NCBI GenBank assembly: GCA_947446335.1
Contig: CANFGA010000020.1
Span: forward strand, 1 to 15,819
Direction: 5' to 3'
DNA from: Oxalobacteraceae bacterium
GTDB taxonomy: Bacteria; Pseudomonadota; Gammaproteobacteria; Burkholderiales; Burkholderiaceae_D
Length of the DNA: 15,819 nucleotides
The position numbers and the translations under genes were made by a program. The notes beneath the pieces were generated by a model that was given only the letters and a program-made list of their open reading frames with translations, was not told where the DNA came from and made no database searches. Every line of letters begins with the position of its first letter. The stretch's first letter is position 1. Below are positions 7,522 to 14,693 of the stretch, one piece after another.

Positions 7522-7533
7522 GATGACGTCATC
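7522..7533. other. 12-bp perfect palindrome in the ppk-sixA gap
   Basis: GATGACGTCATC reads the same on both strands. It has no loop, so it would suit a dimeric DNA-binding protein better than an RNA hairpin. It lies between the ppk stop and the sixA ribosome site. No known operator is recognised with confidence. Confidence 0.4.
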
Positions 7534-7554
7534 TCGCACTCGCGCGATCGGGTT

Positions 7555-9648
7555 CTAATCTCCGAGCGCGTCGCTCTTCATCCCCAGGCTGGCCATCAAA
7601 TAGCGCTGTGCATTGAAGGGCAGTTGTTTGCCGCGCGGCTTGCGCCGATGATATTGTCCATCGGCATCAAGTTCCCAGGAATTGGTATTATCCTTCAGGT
7701 AGGGATTCAAGCCCTCGGCGATGACGCGCCGTTTCAACGAACGGTCCGGTATCGGGAATGCGACTTCGATGCGGCGGTACAGGTTGCGGCTCATCCAGTC
7801 CGCGCTGGCCAGGTGGACATCGTGTGCCAGATCGTTGCGGAAGTAATAGATGCGGCTGTGTTCGAGAAAGCGCCCGATGATCGAACGCACCCGGATGTTT
7901 TCCGACAGGCCTGGCACTCCTGGTTTGAGCGTGCAGGCGCCGCGCACGATCAGATCGATCTTCACGCCATCGCTCGAGGCGGCGTACAGCGCCCGGATCA
8001 CCGATTCGTCGACCAGCGAATTGATTTTCACGATGATGCGTCCCGGCCGCCCTTCGCGTGCAATCTTGGCTTCGTTGCGGATCGCCTTGACGATTTCGTT
8101 TTGCAGCGCGAACGGTGCCAGCCACAGGTGATTGAGCTTGTGCGGTTTGGTCAGGCTGGTCAGGTGGATGAACACTTCGTTCACTTCGACCGCTAGATCC
8201 TGGTTGCTGGTGAGCAAACCAAAGTCGGTGTACAACTTCGTGGTGGTCGGATGGTAATTGCCGGTGCCCAGATGGGCGTAGAAGCGCAGCGCGCCTTCTT
8301 CGCGCCGGATCACCAGCGCCACCTTGGCATGCGTCTTCAAGCCGACCACGCCATAGACCACTTGCGCGCCAGCCTGTTCCAGTTTGTCGGCCCAGTTGAT
8401 GTTGGCTTCTTCATCGAAGCGCGCCATCAGTTCGACGATCACCGTCACTTCCTTGCCCAGTCGCGCTGCGGTGAGCAACGATTCCATCAATTCGGAATTC
8501 ATCCCGGTGCGATAAATCGTTTGCTTGATTGCGACCACGTTCGGGTCCAGCGCCGCGCTGCGGATGAAATCGATGACGGTCTGAAACGATTGGAACGGAT
8601 GATGCAGCAAGATGTCGTTTTTCTTTAACGCATTGAAAATATTGCTGTTGACATTTTTTTGCGGCATTCCCGGAAAGAACGGTGCAAAGCGCAGCGCCGG
8701 TTGTTCGACATGGTCGATCAATTGCGTCAGGCGCACCAGATTGACCGGGCCATCGACCGCATACAAGCGGCTCTGATCCAGGCCGAACTGGTCGAGCAGA
8801 AATTGGGATAATTCAGGTGGGCAATTTTTTGCCACTTCAAGCCGCACCGAGGCGCCGAACTGGCGGCCCATCAATTCGCCCTTGAGCGCCTGGCGCAGGT
8901 TCTTCACTTCATCTTCATCGACCCACAGATCGCTGTCGCGCGTGACTCGAAATTGCGAATAGGCAGTCACTTCGCGCCCGGTAAACATGTCGGAGATATG
9001 GGCATGGATGACGGACGACAACAGGCAAAACGATTGACCGCTGTCGGACAGGTGATCCGGCAGGCGTATCACGCGCGGCAATACGCGCGGTGCCTTGATG
9101 ATGGCGATTGCCGTGCCGCGCCCGAACGCATCCTTGCCGGTCAGCGAGACGATGAAATTCAAGCTCTTGTTGACCACTTGCGGGAACGGATGGGCCGGAT
9201 CGAGCCCGATGGGCGTGAGCAGCGGACGCACTTCGCGTTCGAAATAATCCTTGACCCAGGCCTTTTGCGCCTCGTTGCGTTCATTGTGACGCACCAGATG
9301 CACGCCTTTGGCGCGCAATTGCGGCAACACTTCGGTGTTCAAGATCTGGTATTGCTGCTCAACCAACGCATGGCATTCTTCGCTGATGCGCGCCAGGGTT
9401 GCCACCAGGGCAGGGTGTTCTGACCATGCGCCGTCGAGACTGGCAGCAGCGAGCAAACTGGCGACGCGTACTTCGAAAAATTCATCCAGATTGCTGCTGC
9501 AGATACACAGATAACGCAGGCGCTCGGCCAGTGGAATGCTCTTGTCTTCAGCCTGCGCCATCACGCGCCGGTTGAACATCAACTGGGATAATTCTCGATC
9601 GATGAAGATGCCGGGTTTTTTTTCTGGCGTTTGCAAGTCGGGATTCAT
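7555..9648 (-). CDS. ppk: Polyphosphate kinase 1
   Basis: The 697 residues match the usual Ppk1 length. The enzyme reversibly transfers the terminal phosphate of ATP to growing inorganic polyphosphate, through a phosphohistidine. The autophosphorylated histidine is His440 in Lys-Thr-His-Ala-Lys-Val (E. coli His435), and the second catalytic histidine is His597 in Leu-Glu-His-Ser-Arg-Ile-Tyr (E. coli His592). The N-terminal domain shows Arg-Tyr-Leu-Cys-Ile-Cys-Ser-Ser-Asn-Leu-Asp-Glu-Phe-Phe. Other blocks are Tyr-Arg-Thr-Gly near 379-382 and Ser-Ala-Asp-Trp-Met-Ser-Arg-Asn near 615-622. A run of eight A residues on the coding strand covers codons 9-11. It is divergent from pstS, with a Pho-box-like site upstream, and heads a ppk-sixA-CHAD operon. 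The ppk partner ppx is not in the window. Confidence 0.97.
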   Translation of the reverse strand: MNPDLQTPEKKPGIFIDRELSQLMFNRRVMAQAEDKSIPLAERLRYLCICSSNLDEFFEVRVASLLAAASLDGAWSEHPALVATLARISEECHALVEQQYQILNTEVLPQLRAKGVHLVRHNERNEAQKAWVKDYFEREVRPLLTPIGLDPAHPFPQVVNKSLNFIVSLTGKDAFGRGTAIAIIKAPRVLPRVIRLPDHLSDSGQSFCLLSSVIHAHISDMFTGREVTAYSQFRVTRDSDLWVDEDEVKNLRQALKGELMGRQFGASVRLEVAKNCPPELSQFLLDQFGLDQSRLYAVDGPVNLVRLTQLIDHVEQPALRFAPFFPGMPQKNVNSNIFNALKKNDILLHHPFQSFQTVIDFIRSAALDPNVVAIKQTIYRTGMNSELMESLLTAARLGKEVTVIVELMARFDEEANINWADKLEQAGAQVVYGVVGLKTHAKVALVIRREEGALRFYAHLGTGNYHPTTTKLYTDFGLLTSNQDLAVEVNEVFIHLTSLTKPHKLNHLWLAPFALQNEIVKAIRNEAKIAREGRPGRIIVKINSLVDESVIRALYAASSDGVKIDLIVRGACTLKPGVPGLSENIRVRSIIGRFLEHSRIYYFRNDLAHDVHLASADWMSRNLYRRIEVAFPIPDRSLKRRVIAEGLNPYLKDNTNSWELDADGQYHRRKPRGKQLPFNAQRYLMASLGMKSDALGD

Positions 9649-9715
9649 GTGCTGGTTCTTATTTATGATATTTAATTGTAACGTGTATTTCCTGCTTTTA
9701 GTGTAATTGAGATAT

Positions 9716-9733
9716 GTTACATCTTCGTGACAA
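9716..9733 (-). promoter_or_regulatory. Candidate Pho box upstream of ppk
   Basis: Read on the minus strand: TTGTCAC, four bases (GAAG), ATGTAAC. This is the two-heptamer, 11-bp-period layout of PhoB sites (consensus CTGTCAT). The second half-site is imperfect. A -10-like TACACT lies 10 bp downstream (9705 to 9700), the same geometry as at pstS. Confidence 0.55.
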
Positions 9734-9861
9734 TCGATAAGTATTCAAGTCACAAATGAACTGGAAGCAACAAGGGGCAGAGGGTGGCAACAAGCATGCA
9801 CCGATTTGCCAGGCGCCGGGTTAGTATACCGGCAGGCGCATATCAATCCTCCAAGTTTGAC

Positions 9862-9879
9862 ATGTCACACAGCCGTCAT
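9862..9879 (+). promoter_or_regulatory. Candidate Pho box of the pst operon
   Basis: ATGTCAC, four bases (ACAG), CCGTCAT: two heptamers 11 bp apart, close to the PhoB consensus CTGTCAT. A perfect -35 hexamer TTGACA at 9857-9862 touches its left edge, and the -10 lies 10 bp beyond its right edge. Confidence 0.75.
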
Positions 9880-9889
9880 ATTTGGGCGT

Positions 9890-9895
9890 TAAAAT
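9890..9895 (+). promoter_or_regulatory. pstS -10 element
   Basis: TAAAAT matches the TATAAT consensus at five of six bases and lies 10 bp after the Pho box, as in PhoB-activated promoters. Transcription would begin near 9902, about 33 bases before the pstS start. Confidence 0.6.
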
Positions 9896-9934
9896 GTCCT
9901 GCATGCAACTTGTCACAACCCCAAAGGACTTGAT

Positions 9935-10978
9935 ATGGAAATGAAGCAATTGTTCAAATCGGTAGTAGTTGGCGCTTCGGCCGCAATGATGTTTTCTGCC
10001 TCTTTTGCAGCTGACATGACCGGCGCCGGCGCAACATTCCCTTACCCTATCTATGCAAAATGGGCTGAATCGTACAAGGCCACGACCGGCAACGGCTTGA
10101 ATTATCAATCGATCGGCTCCGGCGCCGGCATCAAGCAGATCAAGGCCAAGACCGTTGACTTCGGCGCTTCCGACATGCCTTTGTCGGCAGCCGATCTCGA
10201 CGCTGCCGGCTTGATGCAGTTTCCTGCCATCATGGGCGGCGTGGTAGCGATCGTCAATCTCGACGGCGTCGCTCCTGGCCAGATGAAATTGACCGGTCCG
10301 GTCATCGCCGACATCTACCTCGGCAAGATCACCAAATGGAATGCGCCGGCGATCGTCGCGCTGAACCCGGGCGTGAAATTGCCATCCGATGAAATCACGG
10401 TCGTGCATCGCGCCGATGGTTCCGGTACCTCGTTCTTGTTTACCGACTATCTGTCGAAAACCAGTCCCGAGTTCAATACCAAGGTGGGTCCTGGCGCAGC
10501 AGTGAAATGGGCCGTGGGCGTGGGCGGCAAAGGCAATGAAGGCGTGGCAGCCAACGTGCAGCGCATCAAGGGTGCCATCGGTTACGTCGAATGGGCTTAC
10601 GCCAAGAAAAACAAGATCACCCACACCCAGTTGCAAAACAAGGATGGCCAGTTCATCCAGCCTAGCGACGACAGCTTCAAGGCCGCTGCTGCCGGCGCCG
10701 AGTGGTCGAAAACGCCCGGTTTCGCGATCGTGCTGACCAATCAGGCAGGCAAGGAAAGCTGGCCTATCACCGGCGTGTCGTTCATCTTGATGCACAAGAC
10801 GCAAGCCGATGCCGCCAAGGGCAAGGAAGTGTTGAAATTCTTTGATTGGGCTTACAAGAGCGGCGAAGCGATGGCCGTCGATCTGGACTATGTGCCGATG
10901 CCACAATCGGTCGTCAAACTGGTCGAAGGCGCATGGAAACTTCAGTTGAAAGATACCGCCGGCAAGTCGATCTACTAA
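9935..10978 (+). CDS. pstS: Periplasmic phosphate-binding protein PstS
   Basis: The 347-residue precursor starts with a Sec signal peptide: Lys4 and Lys8, a hydrophobic core, and likely cleavage after Ala25 in Ser-Phe-Ala/Ala-Asp. The mature protein captures inorganic phosphate in the periplasm and delivers it to PstCA. Phosphate-contact segments are seen: Gly-Ala-Gly-Ala-Thr-Phe-Pro-Tyr-Pro at the mature N-terminus, Gly-Ser-Gly-Ala-Gly-Ile and Ala-Ser-Asp-Met-Pro, and Arg159-Ala-Asp161-Gly-Ser-Gly-Thr-Ser166. An AAAGGA six bases before 9935 supports that ATG over the one at 9941. It is first gene of the pst operon, under a candidate Pho box, and is separated from pstC by three hairpins. Confidence 0.98.
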   Translation: MEMKQLFKSVVVGASAAMMFSASFAADMTGAGATFPYPIYAKWAESYKATTGNGLNYQSIGSGAGIKQIKAKTVDFGASDMPLSAADLDAAGLMQFPAIMGGVVAIVNLDGVAPGQMKLTGPVIADIYLGKITKWNAPAIVALNPGVKLPSDEITVVHRADGSGTSFLFTDYLSKTSPEFNTKVGPGAAVKWAVGVGGKGNEGVAANVQRIKGAIGYVEWAYAKKNKITHTQLQNKDGQFIQPSDDSFKAAAAGAEWSKTPGFAIVLTNQAGKESWPITGVSFILMHKTQADAAKGKEVLKFFDWAYKSGEAMAVDLDYVPMPQSVVKLVEGAWKLQLKDTAGKSIY

Positions 10979-10982
10979 GTCT

Positions 10983-11004
10983 TCAAGTCATCATTTTGAC
11001 TTGA
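10983..11004 (+). terminator. Hairpin 1 after pstS
   Basis: An 8-bp perfect stem (10983-10990 with 10997-11004) and 6-base loop lie just after the pstS stop. The stem is A/T-rich and a T5 run follows 11 bases later (11015-11019), so termination would be partial at best. Confidence 0.5.
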
Positions 11005-11022
11005 TCATTCCGACTTTTTCCA

Positions 11023-11047
11023 GGGTGCTGCACACATCGCAGCACCC
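11023..11047 (+). terminator. Hairpin 2 between pstS and pstC
   Basis: This is a 9-bp perfect G+C-rich stem (11023-11031 with 11039-11047) with a 7-base loop. No T run follows, so it is more likely an mRNA-stabilising or pausing structure than a terminator. Confidence 0.6.
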
Positions 11048-11054
11048 GCGGAAA

Positions 11055-11101
11055 GTGTCCAGCCTGCGCTTTCCGTTTTCAGGGAAGCGCAGGCTGGACA
11101 C
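11055..11101 (+). other. Hairpin 3, long stem before pstC
   Basis: Seventeen perfect base pairs (11055-11071 with 11085-11101) extend by two more after a one-base bulge, around an 8-base loop. The stem ends 15 bases before the pstC ATG. It lacks a T run and may block 3'-to-5' decay of pstS RNA or limit pstC translation. Confidence 0.8.
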
Positions 11102-11116
11102 CTTTAATGGCACACT

Positions 11117-12127
11117 ATGAGCGCACATTTACCTTCTTCCTCGATGACTACCTCCAACGAGGTCGAGGCCAGTCACGCGGCACTGCATTCCACCATGCGC
11201 AAGCAGCGCTGGCAGGATTTCATGTTCCACAAGGTGACCTTGACCTTCGCCTTGTCGGTGCTGCTGCTTTTGATCGCGATCATCATTTCACTGATCAACA
11301 ATGCCTGGCCGGCATTCCATGAATTCGGCTTCGGCTTCATCACGAAGGCGGAGTGGGACCCGGTCAACGATGACTACGGCGCCTTGATCGCCATCACCGG
11401 CACCCTGGTCACGTCCTTCATCGCGCTGGCCGTGGCTTTTCCGATCAGTTTCGGCATCGCCTTGTTCCTGACTGAGATTTGCCCGGTCTGGCTGCGGCGC
11501 CCGATGGGCACCGCGGTCGAATTGCTGGCCGGCGTGCCCAGCATCATTTATGGCATGTGGGGCTTGTTCGTGTTCGCGCCGATCTTCGCCGAATATGCAC
11601 AGCCATTCCTGAAGGCCACGCTGGGCAATGTGCCAGTCATCGGGGTCCTGTTTTCCGGCCCGATGATGGGTATTGGTATCTTGACCGCCGGCCTGATCCT
11701 GGCCGTGATGATCATCCCCTTCATTTCTTCGGTGATGCGCGACGTGTTTGAAATCGTGCCCACGGTGCTCAAGGAATCGGCTTATGGCCTCGGTTGCACC
11801 AAGTGGGAAGTGGTGCGCAAGATCGTCTTGCCATACACCAAAACCGGTGTCGTCGGCGGCGTCATGCTGGGATTGGGGCGCGCGCTCGGTGAAACGATGG
11901 CCGTCACGTTTGTGATCGGCAATGCGAATCGCTTGTCCTGGTCGCTGTTTGCCGCCGGTAACAGCATCGCCTCGACGCTGGCCAATGAATTTGCCGAAGC
12001 GTCATCGAAGCTGCACGTGTCGTCGCTGTTTGCGCTGGCGCTGATCCTGTTTGGAATCACCTTTATCGTCCTGTCGGCCGCCAAGATCATGCTGGCCAGA
12101 ATGTCTCGCAAGGAAGGCTTGAAATGA
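11117..12127 (+). CDS. pstC: Phosphate ABC transporter permease PstC
   Basis: This is a 336-residue inner-membrane protein with about six hydrophobic helices. The cytoplasmic EAA loop is recognisable as Lys-Glu-Ser-Ala-Tyr-Gly-Leu-Gly-Cys-Thr-Lys-Trp-Glu, followed by Leu-Pro-Tyr-Thr-Lys-Thr-Gly; it contacts the ATPase PstB. A helix carries Gly-Arg-Ala-Leu-Gly-Glu-Thr-Met-Ala-Val-Thr, typical of PstC. With PstA it forms the channel for phosphate taken from PstS. About 40 residues of hydrophilic N-terminal tail precede the first helix. No Shine-Dalgarno is visible before the ATG at 11117 or the alternative at 11144, and a long hairpin ends just upstream, so translation is probably weak or regulated. 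It overlaps pstA by an ATGA. Confidence 0.97.
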   Translation: MSAHLPSSSMTTSNEVEASHAALHSTMRKQRWQDFMFHKVTLTFALSVLLLLIAIIISLINNAWPAFHEFGFGFITKAEWDPVNDDYGALIAITGTLVTSFIALAVAFPISFGIALFLTEICPVWLRRPMGTAVELLAGVPSIIYGMWGLFVFAPIFAEYAQPFLKATLGNVPVIGVLFSGPMMGIGILTAGLILAVMIIPFISSVMRDVFEIVPTVLKESAYGLGCTKWEVVRKIVLPYTKTGVVGGVMLGLGRALGETMAVTFVIGNANRLSWSLFAAGNSIASTLANEFAEASSKLHVSSLFALALILFGITFIVLSAAKIMLARMSRKEGLK

Positions 12128-13017
12128 GTTCATCGACCGCAATCAACATCGATTCCAGCGCCAAGCCGGCCATCAATCCGGTCTACAGACGGCGCATGCT
12201 GATGCATCGCTTCGGCATCGCCTTGTCGGTGCTCGCGATGTCGATCGGCTTGATCGCGCTGATGTGGATACTGGCGACGCTGGTCATCAAGGGTCTGGGC
12301 GGCATCAATCTCGACATGTTCACCCAAACCACGCCGGCGCCAGGCAGTGAGGGCGGCGGTTTGCTCAACGCCATCGTCGGCAGCTTCATGATGGTCGGCC
12401 TGGCAACGCTGGTGAGTACCCCGATCGGCGTGCTGGCCGGGATCTATCTGGCCGAATACGGCGAAGAAAGCTGGTTCGCTCAAACCACGCGTTTCGTGAC
12501 CGACATCATGCTGTCGGCGCCCTCGATCGTGATCGGCTTGTTCGTGTATGCGATCTATGTCGCCAACGTCCAGCATTTTTCCGGCTGGGCCGGTTCGATT
12601 TCGCTGACCCTGATCGCCATTCCAGTGGTCGTGCGTACCACCGACAACATGCTGCGCCTGGTGCCGAACAGTTTGCTGGAAGCCGCTTTTGCGCTCGGCG
12701 CACCGCGCTGGAAGGTCGCCACGCTGGTGCGTTTGCGCGCCGTGCGCGCCGGCGTCGTGACCGGCGTGCTGCTGGCCCTGGCCCGCATCGCCGGCGAAAC
12801 CGCACCGTTGCTGTTTACCGCACTGAACAATCAGTTCTTCAGCGCCGACATGAATGCGCCGCTGGCCAACTTGCCGGTCGTGATCTATCAGTTTGCGATG
12901 AGCCCGTATGACAATTGGCGCGCGCTGGCCTGGGGCGGTGCCTTGATCGTGACGGCAGGGGTGTTGCTGCTCAACATACTGTCGCGCACCGTGTTCAGCC
13001 AAAAAGTACCGACTTGA
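12124..13017 (+). CDS. pstA: Phosphate ABC transporter permease PstA
   Basis: This 297-residue inner-membrane protein is the second permease half of the Pst transporter. Family marks are Ser-Ala-Pro-Ser-Ile-Val-Ile-Gly-Leu-Phe-Val-Tyr, Arg-Thr-Thr-Asp-Asn-Met-Leu, the EAA-type loop Glu-Ala-Ala-Phe-Ala-Leu-Gly-Ala-Pro-Arg-Trp, and Ala-Arg-Ile-Ala-Gly-Glu-Thr-Ala-Pro-Leu. A hydrophilic tail of about 30 residues precedes the first helix. The start overlaps the pstC stop by four bases (ATGA), so the two permease halves are translationally coupled and probably made in equal amounts. It is separated from pstB by 67 bases that contain an 11-bp tandem repeat. Confidence 0.97.
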   Translation: MSSSTAINIDSSAKPAINPVYRRRMLMHRFGIALSVLAMSIGLIALMWILATLVIKGLGGINLDMFTQTTPAPGSEGGGLLNAIVGSFMMVGLATLVSTPIGVLAGIYLAEYGEESWFAQTTRFVTDIMLSAPSIVIGLFVYAIYVANVQHFSGWAGSISLTLIAIPVVVRTTDNMLRLVPNSLLEAAFALGAPRWKVATLVRLRAVRAGVVTGVLLALARIAGETAPLLFTALNNQFFSADMNAPLANLPVVIYQFAMSPYDNWRALAWGGALIVTAGVLLLNILSRTVFSQKVPT

Positions 13018-13020
13018 ACT

Positions 13021-13042
13021 CAGCTTATTTTCAGCTTATTTT
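13021..13042 (+). repeat. 11-bp tandem repeat between pstA and pstB
   Basis: CAGCTTATTTT occurs twice in a row, followed by a degenerate third copy that runs into seven T residues (13047-13053). The period equals one DNA helical turn. No stable hairpin is seen. Confidence 0.85.
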
Positions 13043-13084
13043 CAGATTTTTTTAGCCCAATTACAGCTTCTCTAGCGAGCGATC

Positions 13085-13873
13085 ATGACCATTGAAAAAA
13101 CTGCCAACGTGGCGGCCAAGAAAAAAACCATTGAAATCACCGGCTTGAATTTTTTCTACGGAAAAACCAAGAGCTTGCATAACGTGAACCTCGACATCCA
13201 TGACAAGCAAGTGACGGCCTTCATCGGCCCGTCCGGCTGCGGCAAGTCGACGCTGCTGCGCACGTTGAACCGGATGTATGACCTGTACCCTGGCCAGCGC
13301 GCCGAAGGCCAGATCATGTATCGCGGCAAAAACATCCTCGATGCCGATCAGGACGTCAACATGCTGCGCGCCAAGGTCGGCATGGTATTCCAGAAGCCGA
13401 CCCCGTTCCCGATGTCGGTCTATGACAACATCGCGTTCGGCGTGCGCCTGTACGAAGACATGTCCAAGGGCGAGATGGATGAACGCGTCGAGTGGGCGTT
13501 GAAAAAAGCGGCGCTGTGGGGCGAGGTCAAGGACAAGCTCGACAAGAGCGGCCTGTCGCTGTCGGGCGGCCAACAGCAGCGTTTGTGCATCGCGCGCGGC
13601 GTGGCGGTGAAACCGGACGTGCTGCTGCTCGACGAGCCGACTTCGGCGCTCGATCCGATTTCGACCGCCAAGATCGAGGAATTGATCAGCGAACTGAAAC
13701 TTGATTACACGATTGCGATCGTCACCCACAACATGCAGCAAGCGGCGCGTTGCTCCGACTACACCGCTTACATGTATCTGGGCGAACTGGTTGAATTCGG
13801 CGAAACCGATCAGATCTTCATGAAGCCGGCGCGCACCGAAACCCAGGATTACATCACCGGTCGCTTCGGCTGA
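13085..13873 (+). CDS. pstB: Phosphate ABC transporter ATPase PstB
   Basis: The 262-residue cytoplasmic ATPase energises phosphate import through PstCA and takes part with PhoU in signalling to PhoR. Visible in order: Walker A Gly-Pro-Ser-Gly-Cys-Gly-Lys-Ser-Thr at 48-56, ABC signature Leu-Ser-Gly-Gly-Gln at 159-163, Walker B Leu-Leu-Leu-Asp-Glu-Pro at 180-185, and the switch histidine His215 in Val-Thr-His-Asn-Met-Gln. The Leu-Asn-Arg-Met after Walker A and the Pro-Thr-Pro-Phe-Pro-Met-Ser block are typical of PstB. The lysine-rich N-terminus contains runs of six and seven A bases. The ribosome site is weak. phoU follows after 95 bases. Confidence 0.98.
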   Translation: MTIEKTANVAAKKKTIEITGLNFFYGKTKSLHNVNLDIHDKQVTAFIGPSGCGKSTLLRTLNRMYDLYPGQRAEGQIMYRGKNILDADQDVNMLRAKVGMVFQKPTPFPMSVYDNIAFGVRLYEDMSKGEMDERVEWALKKAALWGEVKDKLDKSGLSLSGGQQQRLCIARGVAVKPDVLLLDEPTSALDPISTAKIEELISELKLDYTIAIVTHNMQQAARCSDYTAYMYLGELVEFGETDQIFMKPARTETQDYITGRFG

Positions 13874-13892
13874 TCAGTCGCAGGGCAGTGCC

Positions 13893-13946
13893 ATGCGAAC
13901 GTGCAAATAATGCAAATACGCAGATAATGCGAACGAGCAAGTAGTG
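13893..13946 (+). repeat. Imperfect direct repeat in the pstB-phoU gap
   Basis: Bases 13893-13912 and 13927-13946 match at 17 of 20 positions with a 34-base period. They lie in an A-rich stretch before the phoU ribosome site and encode nothing I can recognise. Confidence 0.6.
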
Positions 13947-13968
13947 ACAACAGATACGGAGAAATAGC

Positions 13969-14688
13969 ATGACAGGCGAGCACTCATCCAAACAATACGA
14001 CAACGACCTCGAAGCGATACGCTCGAAGGTGCTGCTGATGGGCGGCATCGTGGAAAACCAGTTCCTGGACGCGATGACCTGCTTTCGGATCGGCAATGCC
14101 GAGCGCGCCGACCGCGTGATGCGCGACGACGACACCGTCAACCAGCTCGAAGTCTCGCTCGATGAAGCGTGCAGCCAGCTGATCGTGCGCCGCCAGCCGG
14201 CTGCCAACGATTTGCGCACCGTGATGGCCACGATCAAGGTCATCACCGACCTCGAGCGCATCGGCGATGAAGCCAGCAAGATCGCGCGCACCGCAAAAAA
14301 CCTGCATGCGCGCGGCGCGGCCGTGGTTAATCATTACGAAATGGTGCGCGGCATCGCCAACAATGCCAGCGACATGCTGCACGATGCGCTCGATGCCTTT
14401 GCGCGCAACGACGGCGAACAGGCATTGAAACTGATCGCCCAGGATATCGTGATCGACCATGAATTTCGCTCGATCATGCGCAATTTGATCACCTTCATGA
14501 TGGAAGATCCACGCACCATTTCTTCAGCGCTCGATACGCTGTGGGTGGCAAAATCGATAGAGCGGATCGGCGACCATGCGAAAAACATCGCCGAATACGT
14601 GATTTACGTGGTCGAAGGCAAGGATATTCGGCATGTCAAGCCGATCTCGACAGCGACCGATGCTGACGCCGATGCATTGCCCGAGTAA
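13969..14688 (+). CDS. phoU: Phosphate-specific transport regulator PhoU
   Basis: This 239-residue all-helical cytoplasmic protein matches the family length (E. coli 241) and carries two PhoU repeats, roughly 20-110 and 120-215. Diagnostic segments are Met-Gly-Gly-Ile-Val-Glu early on, Ile-Thr-Asp-Leu-Glu-Arg-Ile-Gly-Asp-Glu-Ala in repeat one, and Ser-Ile-Glu-Arg-Ile-Gly-Asp-His-Ala-Lys-Asn-Ile-Ala-Glu in repeat two; their acidic residues bind metal clusters in known structures. PhoU holds PhoR in its phosphatase state when phosphate is plentiful and restrains Pst transport. A GGAG seven bases before the ATG supports the start. phoB begins five bases after its stop, so the two are cotranscribed. 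Confidence 0.97.
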   Translation: MTGEHSSKQYDNDLEAIRSKVLLMGGIVENQFLDAMTCFRIGNAERADRVMRDDDTVNQLEVSLDEACSQLIVRRQPAANDLRTVMATIKVITDLERIGDEASKIARTAKNLHARGAAVVNHYEMVRGIANNASDMLHDALDAFARNDGEQALKLIAQDIVIDHEFRSIMRNLITFMMEDPRTISSALDTLWVAKSIERIGDHAKNIAEYVIYVVEGKDIRHVKPISTATDADADALPE

Positions 14689-14693
14689 GCTCG

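Larger units (their letters stand above)
9649..9934. promoter_or_regulatory. Divergent ppk/pstS control region
   Basis: These 286 bases hold no credible gene. The ppk-proximal half (9649-9765) is clearly A+T-rich compared with its surroundings. The region carries one Pho-box-like repeat facing ppk and one facing pstS, each with a -10-like hexamer. I see no other clear elements between the two boxes. Confidence 0.8.

Noticed and set aside
7500..7532. Earlier sixA start at 7532
   Set aside because: It would add 11 residues before the catalytic strand, and the strong AAGGAG is placed for the ATG at 7499.
9821..10906. 361-residue minus-strand open frame opposite pstS and running into the pst promoter
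   Set aside because: Antisense to a certain gene, crosses the Pho-box promoter, and has no recognisable domain.
11107..11322. 71-residue open frame starting just before pstC in another frame
   Set aside because: It overlaps pstC almost entirely and has no family features.
12130..13002. 290-residue minus-strand open frame exactly opposite pstA
   Set aside because: Very high His, Gln, Arg and Asp content mirrors the hydrophobic codons of pstA; shadow frame.
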